DNA of 38,589 bases from Nevskia sp. (GCA_019689635.1 JADGHB010000024.1:1-38589); one strand, 5' to 3'. Shown: positions 1 to 13,566, counted from the stretch's first letter. Numbers and translations: made by a program. The notes: generated by a model from the letters alone, not told the origin.

Positions 1-86
<86 letters not shown>

Positions 87-110
87 CGCCCGCCTGCGCG
101 CGAACACCCC

Positions 111-4373
<4,263 letters not shown>

Positions 4374-4384
4374 TGCTCTCCTGA

Positions 4385-5689
<1,305 letters not shown>

Positions 5690-5690
5690 C

Positions 5691-5975
5691 GTGCGCCGCC
5701 GGCTCGCCACCGCCGTGTTGCTCCTGCTGCTGGCCGGACTGCAATACCGGCTGTGGCTGGCCGACGGTGGCCTGCTCGACAACCGGCGACTGGAGCAGAG
5801 CGTGCAGCGGCAGGAGGACGAAAACGCCGAACTGCAACGGCGCAACAGCCGCCTGGAAGCGGAGGTCGCCGATCTGCGCCAGGGCGGCGCCGCCATCGAA
5901 GCCCACGCGCGCACCGAGCTCGGCATGATCCGCAAGGGCGAGACGTTCTACCTGGTGGTGGAACCCAGCCGCTAG
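5691..5975 (+). CDS. ftsB: Cell division protein FtsB
   Basis: A small bitopic divisome protein that joins FtsL and FtsQ at the septum. The 94-aa product has a short cytoplasmic arginine-rich start, one membrane helix at about residues 6-22 (a leucine run) and a periplasmic coiled coil at about 30-70 rich in Glu, Gln and Arg. It ends in the conserved ELGMIRKGE(T)F(Y) segment typical of FtsB. The GTG at 5691 is one base after the eno stop and places the membrane segment correctly. Upstream in-frame codons belong to an eno shadow. The eno-ftsB-ispD order is a classic gammaproteobacterial arrangement. Confidence 0.93.
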   Translation: MRRRLATAVLLLLLAGLQYRLWLADGGLLDNRRLEQSVQRQEDENAELQRRNSRLEAEVADLRQGGAAIEAHARTELGMIRKGETFYLVVEPSR

Positions 5976-5988
5976 CCCGCATGCGTCT

Positions 5989-6699
5989 GTGAAAAACGCA
6001 CGATACTGGGCGGTGATCGCCTCCGCCGGCGGCGGCGCGCGGATGGGCCTGGGCAAGCCCAAGCAATACCTGCCGCTATGCGGTCGCACGCTGTTGGAAT
6101 GGAGCCTGGCTCCTTTTCTGGACGCCGGCTGGATCGACGGCGTGGTGCTGGTGCTGGCGCGCGGAGATGCCGAATTCGCGCGTCTGCCGCTGGCCGGTCA
6201 TCCGCGCATCGGCGTGGTGACGGGCGGTGCTTCGCGCACCGAATCCGTGCTGGCCGGCCTGCGCGCCGTCGCCGAACGCAGTCGCGCGCTGGACGCGCCG
6301 GTTTACGTATTGGTCCATGATGCCGCGCGGCCCTGCCTGACGGTGGAAGACGTCGAAGCACTGCGCGACGAAGCCAGCGACGAAAACGGCGGACTGCTGG
6401 CCCTGCCGGTGGTCGATGCGCTCAAACAGGGCGAACGCGAACGCGCCGAACGCACGCTGGAGCGCGGCGAGCTGTGGCGCGCGCAGTCGCCGCAGTTGTT
6501 CCGCCTCGATCTCCTGCGCGCCGCCTTGGAGCAGGCGCAGGCGCGCGGTCTGGCGCCGGAAGACGAATCCGCGGCGATGGAACAAGCCGGCCGCCGGCCG
6601 CGGCTGGTGCGCGGCCGCGAGAGCAATCTCAAGGTGACCTATCCCGAAGATTTGCCCTTGGCGGAGTTCTGGCTTTCGCGCCGCCAATACGCGCGTTGA
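5989..6699 (+). CDS. ispD: 2-C-methyl-D-erythritol 4-phosphate cytidylyltransferase
   Basis: Transfers CMP from CTP to methylerythritol phosphate in the MEP pathway of isoprenoid synthesis. The 236-aa product has the nucleotidyltransferase signature SAGGGARMG followed by KPKQY near residues 13-28, the VHDAARP motif near 108-114 and the late KVTYPEDL motif near 214-221. The GTG at 5989 lies 13 nt after ftsB; an ATG at 5981 is out of frame and stops at once. IspD usually precedes ispF. Here a TIR-WD40 gene follows instead, so the next MEP enzymes must be encoded elsewhere. Confidence 0.96.
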   Translation: MKNARYWAVIASAGGGARMGLGKPKQYLPLCGRTLLEWSLAPFLDAGWIDGVVLVLARGDAEFARLPLAGHPRIGVVTGGASRTESVLAGLRAVAERSRALDAPVYVLVHDAARPCLTVEDVEALRDEASDENGGLLALPVVDALKQGERERAERTLERGELWRAQSPQLFRLDLLRAALEQAQARGLAPEDESAAMEQAGRRPRLVRGRESNLKVTYPEDLPLAEFWLSRRQYAR

Positions 6700-6732
6700 A
6701 GCGAACCCGCGGATGTTCGGGACTCAAGACTC

Positions 6733-9700
6733 GTGACCACTGACGTCGAAACGATTCCCGAGCCCGAGTCCCGGTTCAAATACTGGGCGTTCATCTCCTA
6801 CAGCCATCGCGACCGCGCCTGCGCGGAATGGCTGCACCATGCCCTGGAGAGTTACCGCGTCCCGCGCCGGCTGGTCGGCAAACGCGGTGCGTTCGGACCG
6901 CTGCCGCGGCGCTTGTATCCGGTGTTTCGCGACCGCGAGGAGCTGCCCAGCTCGGCGGACTTAAGCGCGGCGATCGACGCGGCCCTGCAAGCCTCGCGCA
7001 GCCTGATCGTGATCGCCTCGCCGCACGCGGCGGTTTCGCGCTGGGTGGATGAGGAGATCGTTCGCTTCCGCCAGCTCGGGCGCGGCGCGCGCATCCTGTG
7101 CCTGATCGTCGATGGCGAACCGCATGCCGCGCGCCATCCCGCGCTCGGGCAGCTCGAATGTCTGCCTCCGGCGCTGCGCGCGCAGTGCAGCGAACCGATC
7201 GCGGCCGATTTGCGCCCGGGCGGCGACGGCAAGGCGGCCGCGCGGCTCAAGCTCGTCGCCGGCGTCCTCGGCGTGGGGCTCGACGAGCTGCGCCGACGCG
7301 AACGCCGGCGGCGCATGCTGCGCGCGCTGGGCTACGGCGCGGCCGCAGCGCTGCTGACCCTGGCCGCGGCGCTCGGCTGGCAGGTCCAGCAGCGCCGCCA
7401 GCAGGAGGCGCTCGCTCAGCAGGCTTTGCGAGCGCGCCTGGGCACGCTCTACGAAAAAGGCCGGGACGCTCTACTGCGCCACGAACAAGCGCGCGCGGCG
7501 CTCTATCTCCAAGAGGCCTACCGTCTCGGCGTGGACACCCCGGCGCTGCGCTTCATGCTGGCGCGCGCGATGCGTGTGGTCGACGCGCAGCGGCTGGCCT
7601 TCGCCACGGGCGCGCCGGTGATGCGGCTCGCCTTCAGTCCGGACGCGCGTCGGCTGGCGACCCTAGGCAGCGACAACCGCGTGCGTCTGTGGGACGCGCG
7701 CGACGGCAAGCGGCTGGCGCAGTTCGAGGTCCCGCCGTGGGCGGCGGGATATGGCCCGCGCTTCTCGCGCGATGGCCGGCGCGTCTATTTCGGCGGGGTG
7801 GCCGACCGTGCCGACACCGGCTTCCTCGCGGTGTGGGATGCGGATCGCGGGCGGCAGCTCGTCCTGCTGCCGACCCGGCGCAGCGTGGATCATTCCTTCA
7901 CCCCCATCGGGGCCGGCGGCACACGCATCGCGTACGTGACGCCGGAACGCAGGGTGGCGATCTACGATCTCGACCGCGGCCGGCCAGTCCGGCTGCTGCC
8001 GGGCCGCTACAGCGTGGCCGGCTATAGCCGCGACGGACAGCGCCTGCTCACCGGCGGCGCGGACGGCGAAGTACGCATCTGGGACGCGGCGGGCCGTTTT
8101 GTCCTGCACCGCTTCCGCGGCCTGCGCAGGGCGGTGGTCGCGCTCGACGACACGGCGGATGGCCGCCTGATCGCGGCTTCGGCCAGCGACGGCGCGGTGC
8201 GCGTGTGGCAGACCGCAGACGGGGCGCTGCGATTGGTGGCGGGGCACCCCGCGCCGAATCCGCTGCTGGTCTTCACCATGGACGGCGCGCGGTTGCTGAC
8301 CCACGCCGCGGACGGCGCGCGCATCTGGGACTTGGACAGCGGCGCTCTGGTGTATGAGCAGAAATTCGCCGGCGCCGCCAGCAATCGCTTCGACGTGAGC
8401 CCCTTGGGTCACTGGGTCATGACCGGCAGCGGCTCGCAGCTTTTGATCACCGATGCGGATTCCGGCATGCCGCTCTATGGCCTGGAGGGCCACGACGCGC
8501 AGCCGGCGGGACGCGACATCAGCGAGGACGATCGCGAGATCGCCACCGGCGGCGGCGACGGCCGCGTGGTGATCTGGGACGCGCTGCCCGCCGCCGATTT
8601 CGAATTCCGCCACGCCGTCGATTCGGCGCCTTGGGCCGAAGCCGCGCGCCCGCCGGGCGTGGCCGCGGTGTTCGATCCCACGGGCAGGCTCATCGCCACC
8701 GGCGGCGGCGACGGCCGCCTGAAACTATGGGACGCCGGCAGCCACCGGTTGATCTACAGCCTCGCGGCCGATCCGCGCTCGGTCAATGTGCTGGCGTTCA
8801 GCCCCGACGCCCGCTGGCTCGCCAGCGGCGGCGAGGTCTCCGGCGTGAAAATCTGGGACGCCGCCAGCGGCCGGCTGCTCCGGACCTTCGACTGCGGCGG
8901 CCGCCGGGTGCTGACGCTGGAATTCGGCGGCGATGGACGCACGCTGGCCGCGGCGCTCAGCGGCGGCAGCACGCGCATCTGGACGCTGGACGGGGGCGCG
9001 CAGCTCGCGGCCTTTGCGCGCGACGAGGCGCGCGCCGGCGCTTACAGCCCGGACGGGCGTTATTACGTCCTCGGCGTCGGCGGCGCCGTCAAGCTGTGGG
9101 ATCTGACGCAGGCGCGTTTCGTGTGGTCCATGCCGCTGCCGCAAGACGCACGGACGGCGGCCGACGTGAGCGCCTTGCGTTTCAGTGCCGATGGGCGGCG
9201 CGTGCTCGCCGCCGATTTCGGTCGCCAGGCCGTGGTGCTCGATGCCCGCGATGGGCAGGTTGTACAGCGCTTGCGCGAGGCTTCCGCCAGCCAGATCGAC
9301 GATGCGGACTTCGACCGCACCGGCACTCGGGCGGTATTCGCCGACCGCAACGGCCTGGCCTTCCTGTGGCGCCTGGACGACGGCGCGGTGCGCGTGTTGC
9401 GCGGGCACGCGGGCGTGGTGCTCACCGCGAGCTTTTCGCCGGATGGGAACTTCGTGCTCACCTCAGGCGCGGATGGCACCGTCAGAGTGTGGGACGCCTC
9501 GGACGGCCAGCCGCTGGACGTCGTCGCCGAGCATGCGCGCCAGCTACCGGAGGTGCCGTTCTCCGCCGCAGCCTTCAGCCCGGATGGCCGCTGGGTGCTC
9601 AGCGGTTCGATCGACGGCTCGATCCGCCTGTCGCGGCTGCGCCTGGAGACGCGGACCCCGGCATCGCTCGCGGCGATCCTGGGTTGCCGCGTGCCCTGGC

Positions 9701-9822
9701 GCCTGGTCGGCGAAACCTTGCAGCCGGCCGCGCCGGACGGCGCGACCGGCTGCAGCGGGCTCGGTTCAGGCGCGGACCGCGGCTCGGCTGCGCCGCTCTT
9801 TGAGCCAGTCGTGGGCCAGTGA
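6733..9822 (+). CDS. TIR domain-transmembrane-WD40 repeat protein
   Basis: The 1029-aa product has three parts. Residues about 17-175 form a bacterial TIR (TIR_2-like) domain with FISYSHRDR at its start, a VFRDREELPSS loop and SRWVDEEIVRF, where Glu107 or Glu108 is at the position of the NAD-cleaving glutamate of TIR NADases. An arginine-rich stretch and one membrane helix follow at about 197-216. A short helical linker leads to about 16 WD40-type repeats (about 285-985) with tails such as RLWD, RIWD and VRVWD, enough for two propellers. The C-terminal CRVPWRL stretch recurs in this architecture as I know it. The GTG at 6733 has no clear ribosome-binding site and lies 33 nt after ispD, so co-transcription is likely. 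Bacterial TIR proteins can be immune NADases or scaffolds; which applies here is unknown. Confidence 0.88.
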   Translation: MTTDVETIPEPESRFKYWAFISYSHRDRACAEWLHHALESYRVPRRLVGKRGAFGPLPRRLYPVFRDREELPSSADLSAAIDAALQASRSLIVIASPHAAVSRWVDEEIVRFRQLGRGARILCLIVDGEPHAARHPALGQLECLPPALRAQCSEPIAADLRPGGDGKAAARLKLVAGVLGVGLDELRRRERRRRMLRALGYGAAAALLTLAAALGWQVQQRRQQEALAQQALRARLGTLYEKGRDALLRHEQARAALYLQEAYRLGVDTPALRFMLARAMRVVDAQRLAFATGAPVMRLAFSPDARRLATLGSDNRVRLWDARDGKRLAQFEVPPWAAGYGPRFSRDGRRVYFGGVADRADTGFLAVWDADRGRQLVLLPTRRSVDHSFTPIGAGGTRIAYVTPERRVAIYDLDRGRPVRLLPGRYSVAGYSRDGQRLLTGGADGEVRIWDAAGRFVLHRFRGLRRAVVALDDTADGRLIAASASDGAVRVWQTADGALRLVAGHPAPNPLLVFTMDGARLLTHAADGARIWDLDSGALVYEQKFAGAASNRFDVSPLGHWVMTGSGSQLLITDADSGMPLYGLEGHDAQPAGRDISEDDREIATGGGDGRVVIWDALPAADFEFRHAVDSAPWAEAARPPGVAAVFDPTGRLIATGGGDGRLKLWDAGSHRLIYSLAADPRSVNVLAFSPDARWLASGGEVSGVKIWDAASGRLLRTFDCGGRRVLTLEFGGDGRTLAAALSGGSTRIWTLDGGAQLAAFARDEARAGAYSPDGRYYVLGVGGAVKLWDLTQARFVWSMPLPQDARTAADVSALRFSADGRRVLAADFGRQAVVLDARDGQVVQRLREASASQIDDADFDRTGTRAVFADRNGLAFLWRLDDGAVRVLRGHAGVVLTASFSPDGNFVLTSGADGTVRVWDASDGQPLDVVAEHARQLPEVPFSAAAFSPDGRWVLSGSIDGSIRLSRLRLETRTPASLAAILGCRVPWRLVGETLQPAAPDGATGCSGLGSGADRGSAAPLFEPVVGQ

Positions 9823-9963
9823 GACGGTGAAGAACAGCAACGGCAGCCACAGGATCTCGAACTTCTGCTGCGGGCTGTTGGTGTCTTCGCCGCAGGCGGC
9901 GAGCAGGAAGGGCGTGGCCGCCATCGCCGCGGCCTTCAAGCTGTTGCGCAGGGTATGCAGCAT
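9766..9963 (-). CDS. Small putative lipoprotein with one membrane helix
   Basis: A 65-aa product that I do not recognise as a known family. It starts with a short basic segment, a hydrophobic stretch and a lipobox-like LAAC at about residues 21-24, then the polar segment GEDTNSPQQ, a second hydrophobic helix (FEILWLPLLFFTVSLA) and a basic tail. I chose the ATG at 9963 because a GGAG Shine-Dalgarno lies six bases upstream on the - strand; an earlier in-frame start at 10002 lacks one. Its 3' end overlaps the last 57 bases of the TIR-WD40 gene on the opposite strand. The lipobox plus spacing argues for a real gene, but it is short and unconfirmed. Confidence 0.5.
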   Translation of the reverse strand: MLHTLRNSLKAAAMAATPFLLAACGEDTNSPQQKFEILWLPLLFFTVSLAHDWLKERRSRAAVRA

Positions 9964-10026
9964 GATGGACTCCCAAGTGATCGCGCTTGCGCGCGCACTC
10001 AAGCTACACAGCTTGTGCGGCCGCGT

Positions 10027-10584
10027 CTAGCTCGCCGGCGGAAGGTTTTGTGACGCTTTGAGCAAGACGTAAACCGCGCCGGTCCCGCCGTCGTGGGGCC
10101 GCGCGGAACAGAAGGCCAGCACGTCGCGTCGGCGCCGCAGCCAGGCGTCGAGCAGCGTCTTGATCACCGGCCCGCTGTTGGGCGAGCCGCGGCCCTTGCC
10201 GTGGATGATGCGCAGGCTGCGCCGACCGCGCGCCTGGCAATCGGCCAGAAAGTCTTGCACGGCTTGCTGGGCCTGTTGCCGGTTCAAGCCGTGCAGGTCG
10301 AGTTCGGCGACGATGCGGTAGCCGCCGCGGCGCAGCCGCCGCCACACCGCGTCCTGCAGGCCGGGGGCGCGGTAGGCCAAAGCGTCGCCGCTTTCCAGCG
10401 TTTCGGGCAGCGGATCGCCATGCAAGAGCTCGGCGAGCACCGCACGCTGGTCGGCCTCCTGCGAGCGGGGCCGCGGCGGCGGCAGCCGGCGCGGCGGCGG
10501 CAGCCGGTCGGAATCCGGATGCCGGCGCACACCCGCCATCGCCCGGCGGAACAGCTCGGCGGCCTCGTCGCGTTCTTCGTTCAT
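10027..10584 (-). CDS. Smr/MutS2-type domain protein (SmrA-like)
   Basis: The 185-aa product has an acidic and proline/arginine-rich N-terminal half and a C-terminal Smr domain (about residues 85-180). The domain begins with the signature ELDLHGL, continues with IIHGKGRGS and ends in GGTGAVYVLL. Smr domains act on RNA or DNA, commonly as endonucleases; E. coli SmrB cleaves mRNA at collided ribosomes. I chose the ATG at 10584 because the conserved ELFRRAM segment follows shortly; a GTG at 10614 would add ten residues. No Shine-Dalgarno precedes 10584, and a TATGAT hexamer lies only six bases upstream on the - strand, so a nearly leaderless message is possible. It is divergent from surE, with 56 bp between the starts. 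Confidence 0.85.
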   Translation of the reverse strand: MNEERDEAAELFRRAMAGVRRHPDSDRLPPPRRLPPPRPRSQEADQRAVLAELLHGDPLPETLESGDALAYRAPGLQDAVWRRLRRGGYRIVAELDLHGLNRQQAQQAVQDFLADCQARGRRSLRIIHGKGRGSPNSGPVIKTLLDAWLRRRRDVLAFCSARPHDGGTGAVYVLLKASQNLPPAS

Positions 10585-10640
10585 GGCCGCATCATACCGG
10601 CTCAGGCAGTACACTAACGACTGACCCGCTAGTGCTTGGC

Positions 10641-11387
10641 ATGCGCATCCTCCTTTCCAACGACGACGGCTGCACGGCTCCCGGCCTGCGCTGTCTGGCC
10701 GACTTTCTGCGGCCGCATCACCAAATCGAGATCGTGGCGCCCGACCGCAATCGCAGCGGGGCCTCCAACTCCCTGACCATCCTCAACCCGCTGCGCGTGC
10801 AGCGGCATGCCGACGGCGTCTGGTGCGTGGACGGTACACCCACCGACTGCGTGCATCTGGCGCTGACCGGCTTCCTGAAAGAACCCCAGGACATGGTGAT
10901 CTCGGGCATCAATGCCGGCGCCAATCTCGGCGACGATACCCTGTATTCCGGCACCGTGGCGGCGGCGATGGAAGGCCGTCATCTGGGGTTCCCGGCGATC
11001 GCGGTGTCCTGCGTGGCGATCAGCCCGAGACACTACGATACCGCCGCGCGGGTCACCTTGCGGCTCATCGAGCGCCTGCAGCAGCAACCGATCGCCGGCG
11101 CCACCATCCTCAACGTCAACGTGCCGGACGTACCGTACGAGTCACTGGCCGGCTACGAAGTCACGCGGCTGGGCAACCGCCACCGCGCCGAACCCGTGAT
11201 CGAGGCGCAGGATCCGCGCGGCCGGCGCATCTACTGGATCGGTGCCGCGGGGCCCGAGCAGGACTGTGGTCCGGGCACCGATTTTTACGCGGTGCAGCGC
11301 GGGTGCGTGTCGATCACGCCGCTGCAGGTGGATCTGACGCGCCACAGCGCCCTGGAGCCCTTGGCGGCCTGGGCGCGCGAGCTGTGA
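10641..11387 (+). CDS. surE: 5'/3'-nucleotidase SurE
   Basis: A metal-dependent nucleoside monophosphate phosphatase linked to stationary-phase survival. The 248-aa product begins with the standard MRILLSNDDG, where Asp8 and Asp9 bind metal, followed by APDRNRSGASN, the GTPTDCV stretch and SGINAGANLGDDTLYSGTV. The ATG at 10641 gives the canonical N-terminus; a GTG at 10632 would add three residues. Its stop overlaps a possible GTG start of pcm. The surE-pcm-yqaA-nlpD cluster is conserved in gammaproteobacteria and usually leads into rpoS, which is missing here. Confidence 0.97.
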   Translation: MRILLSNDDGCTAPGLRCLADFLRPHHQIEIVAPDRNRSGASNSLTILNPLRVQRHADGVWCVDGTPTDCVHLALTGFLKEPQDMVISGINAGANLGDDTLYSGTVAAAMEGRHLGFPAIAVSCVAISPRHYDTAARVTLRLIERLQQQPIAGATILNVNVPDVPYESLAGYEVTRLGNRHRAEPVIEAQDPRGRRIYWIGAAGPEQDCGPGTDFYAVQRGCVSITPLQVDLTRHSALEPLAAWAREL

Positions 11388-11395
11388 GCGGGCCC

Positions 11396-12079
11396 ATGAA
11401 ATACATGCCGCGCAACGGCGGGGAACATCCGCATCGCCAGGGGTTGGGCCTCACTTCGCCGGCCGCGCGCGCGCGCCTGATCGCCGAGCTGCGCGCCGAG
11501 GGCATCGAGGACGAGCGCGTCCTGGCGGCGCTGGCCAAGGTTCCGCGCCACGAATTCGTCGAGGAGGCCTGGCGCGGGGAGGCCTACAAGAACCGGCCGC
11601 TGCCGATCGGCCAGGCGCAGACCATTTCCCAGCCCTACATCGTGGCGCTGATGACGCAGTGGCTGCTCCAGCGTGGACCGCGCAAGCGCGTGCTGGAGAT
11701 CGGCACCGGCTCCGGTTATCAGACCGCGGTGCTGGCCGAGCTGGTGCCCAACGTGTTCACCGTGGAGCGGCTCAAGGGCCTGTCCGAGCAGGCGCGCGCA
11801 CGCCTGCGTCAGCTCGGTTATCGCAACATCCACTTCGGTTACGCCGACGGCAGCCAGGGCTGGGCCGCGCACGCACCCTACGACGGCATTCTCGTGACCG
11901 CGGCAGCGGAAAGCGTGCCCAAGGCCTTGCTCGATCAGCTCGAGCGCGGCGGCCGCCTGGTGATTCCGGTCGGACCGCCGCACCACCAGATGCTGCGCGT
12001 GATCGATCGCAACGGCCGCTACGAAAGCCGCGACCTCGCCCCGGTCAGCTTCGTGCCCTTGCTGGAAGGGCGCGCGTGA
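11396..12079 (+). CDS. pcm: Protein-L-isoaspartate O-methyltransferase
   Basis: Uses S-adenosylmethionine to methylate isoaspartyl residues in aged proteins so that they can revert to aspartate. The 227-aa product has the family motif VPRHEFV, LPIGQAQTISQPY, the SAM-binding glycine loop VLEIGTGSGYQTAVLAEL and a C-terminal FVPLLEG. It is about 20 residues longer at the N-terminus than E. coli Pcm. The start is uncertain. A GTG at 11384 would overlap the surE stop as GTGA, and I use the ATG at 11396; another ATG follows at 11405. Its stop shares one base with the yqaA start. Confidence 0.96.
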   Translation: MKYMPRNGGEHPHRQGLGLTSPAARARLIAELRAEGIEDERVLAALAKVPRHEFVEEAWRGEAYKNRPLPIGQAQTISQPYIVALMTQWLLQRGPRKRVLEIGTGSGYQTAVLAELVPNVFTVERLKGLSEQARARLRQLGYRNIHFGYADGSQGWAAHAPYDGILVTAAAESVPKALLDQLERGGRLVIPVGPPHHQMLRVIDRNGRYESRDLAPVSFVPLLEGRA

Positions 12080-12693
12080 TGCGCCGGCCGGTCGCGGACG
12101 AACCGCCGCGGACGAGTCTCTTCGCAAGGCTCTATGCCTGGATGCAGCGCGCGGCGCGCCACCGGCGCGCGGCCTGGTGGCTGGCGGCGATCAGCGCGGC
12201 GGAAGCTTCGTTTTTTCCCGTGCCGCCGGACGTGATGCTGGCGCCGATGGCGCTGGAACAGCCGCGCGCCTGGTTCCGGCTGGCGACGATCTGCACGCTG
12301 GCGTCGGTGATCGGCGGCATCGGCGGCTGGCTGCTGGGGCATTACCTCATCGTGCAGCTGCTGCCGTGGCTCGAGCGCCTGGGGTATTCCCCGGCCTATG
12401 AAGCCACCCGCGTATTCTTCGCCAAGTACGGTTTCTGGGCGATCATCCTCAAAGGGCTCACGCCGATTCCGTACAAGATCGTCACCATCACCGCCGGCGC
12501 CGTGGCGATGCCCCTGCCGGCCTTCGTCGCCGCTTCGTTCATCGGCCGCGGCCTGCGTTTCTATCTGGTCGCCGGCTTGCTGGGACTCGCCGGCCCGGCG
12601 GTGGAACCGTGGATCGCGCGCTACATCGACTACGTCGGCTGGGTGTTCCTGGCCTTGCTGGTCGGCGGCTTTCTGTGGTTCAGCCATCGCTGA
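12079..12693 (+). CDS. yqaA: YqaA-family VTT/DedA-like inner membrane protein
   Basis: A 204-aa multi-pass membrane protein of the SNARE-associated (VTT/DedA) superfamily, whose members are thought to move lipids across membranes. Visible features are a re-entrant-type ASFFPVPPDVMLAP segment at about residues 44-57, a glycine-rich hydrophobic stretch (GGIGGWLLGHYL), the conserved KGLTPIPYKIVTITAG at about 130-145 and two C-terminal hydrophobic helices. The start is fixed by the TGATG junction with the pcm stop. Position between pcm and nlpD matches the usual place of yqaA. The exact substrate is not known. Confidence 0.88.
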   Translation: MRRPVADEPPRTSLFARLYAWMQRAARHRRAAWWLAAISAAEASFFPVPPDVMLAPMALEQPRAWFRLATICTLASVIGGIGGWLLGHYLIVQLLPWLERLGYSPAYEATRVFFAKYGFWAIILKGLTPIPYKIVTITAGAVAMPLPAFVAASFIGRGLRFYLVAGLLGLAGPAVEPWIARYIDYVGWVFLALLVGGFLWFSHR

Positions 12694-13454
12694 AGCGCGC
12701 GGCGCTCGTCTGGCTCGCCGTGCTGCAAACCGGCTGCGCCGGTCTGCTCAATTGGTCCGCCCCCGCGCCGCACGCACGCAGCGCGCATGCCAGCGGGCCG
12801 GTGAACGGCGATCGCTACACCGTGCGGCGCGGCGACACGCTGTATTCCATCGCGTTCCGGACGCAGCTCGATTACCGCGAACTCGCCGCCTGGAATGGCA
12901 TCGGTTCGGATTACACGATTTATCCCGGCCAGGTGTTACGGCTGTCACCGCCGCAGGCTTATCGCTCCGTGGCCGAGGCGTCCGCTTCGCCGGCCACCAA
13001 CCGCGTACCGGACACGCCGGAGCGCCAGACGCCCAAGCCGACGGCGCCGCCCGCGCCGGTGGTTGCCAGCGCTCCGTCTTTCAGTGCCCGGCAGTGGGAG
13101 TGGCCCACGCGCGGCACGGTGGCACGCGGCTTCGATCCCGCCGACGGCGCCAAGGGGATCGACATCGCCGGCGATTACGGCCAGATCGTGGTCGCCGCCG
13201 CGGCGGGCAAGGTGGTGTATTCCGGCAGCGCGCTTAAGGGCTACGGCGAGCTGATCATCGTCAAGCACGACGAGGACTATCTTTCTGCCTACGGCTACAA
13301 CCGCCGCCGCCTGGTGCAGGAGGGCGAATGGGTCGCCGCCGGCCAGCCCATCGCCGAACTGGGCATGGGGCCCCAGCAGAAACCGCTGCTGCACTTCGAG
13401 ATCCGCGACAAGGGCCGGCCGGTGGATCCGCTGCCCCTGCTGCCCAAGCGCTAG
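12675..13454 (+). CDS. nlpD: Murein hydrolase activator lipoprotein NlpD
   Basis: An outer-membrane lipoprotein that activates the amidase AmiC during cell separation. From the GTG at 12675 the 259-aa product starts with a basic n-region, a hydrophobic stretch (AALVWLAVL) and a lipobox LQTGC. A LysM peptidoglycan-binding domain follows (about residues 48-92, YTVRRGDTLYSIA), then a proline/threonine-rich linker and an M23/LytM domain (about 140-255). The zinc ligands of active M23 peptidases are missing: the HxxxD site reads AKGID and the last motif is LLHFEIR. That degeneracy is characteristic of NlpD. The gene overlaps the yqaA end by 19 nt. The usual downstream neighbour rpoS is replaced by metZ. 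Confidence 0.94.
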   Translation: MVQPSLKRAALVWLAVLQTGCAGLLNWSAPAPHARSAHASGPVNGDRYTVRRGDTLYSIAFRTQLDYRELAAWNGIGSDYTIYPGQVLRLSPPQAYRSVAEASASPATNRVPDTPERQTPKPTAPPAPVVASAPSFSARQWEWPTRGTVARGFDPADGAKGIDIAGDYGQIVVAAAAGKVVYSGSALKGYGELIIVKHDEDYLSAYGYNRRRLVQEGEWVAAGQPIAELGMGPQQKPLLHFEIRDKGRPVDPLPLLPKR

Positions 13455-13473
13455 CTCGCTGCGCCTCGGGAAT

Positions 13474-13502
13474 TTGAGCCGCGCCCGGAACCCACGTACA
13501 CT
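13474..13502 (+). promoter_or_regulatory. Predicted sigma70 promoter of the metZ leader
   Basis: TTGAGC at 13474-13479 and TACACT at 13497-13502 are separated by 17 bp, each matching consensus at 4 of 6 positions. Transcription would start near 13509, which is the first base of the P1 stem of the riboswitch that follows. This fit of promoter and aptamer supports both calls. Confidence 0.6.
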
Positions 13503-13508
13503 GCGGCC

Positions 13509-13561
13509 TGCGCCGATTTGGAGCCGGCTTGCGGGGCGCAGGACAAATTCCGCTAAAAGGG
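13509..13561 (+). promoter_or_regulatory. SAM-II (SAM-alpha) riboswitch aptamer upstream of metZ
   Basis: Matches the class II S-adenosylmethionine aptamer. P1 is TGCGCC (13509-13514) paired with GGCGCA (13535-13540), six perfect pairs. The loop begins GATTTG, like the conserved GAUUUAA. After P1 comes ACAAAT (13543-13548), like AUAAAU, and then the hallmark GCTAAAAGGG (13552-13561), one A shorter than the well-known GCUAAAAAGGG form. The pseudoknot helix can be drawn as GCGG (13531-13534) with CCGC (13550-13553); its bases differ from the reference sequence I know, yet still pair. SAM-II elements typically control methionine and SAM genes, and the gene downstream is metZ. High SAM is therefore predicted to reduce metZ expression. 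Confidence 0.82.
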
Positions 13562-13566
13562 CAGCG

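Noticed and set aside
9996-10030. Small AAGCT-ACAC-AGCTT hairpin between the lipoprotein gene and smr as a terminator
   Set aside because: The stem is only five pairs and no T-run follows on either strand.
13509-13561. Other SAM or SAH riboswitch classes for the metZ leader
   Set aside because: The leader lacks the SAM-I four-way junction sequences and the SAH element's conserved GAGGAGCG-type core; the single stem with a pseudoknot and the GCTAAAAGGG tail fits SAM-II.
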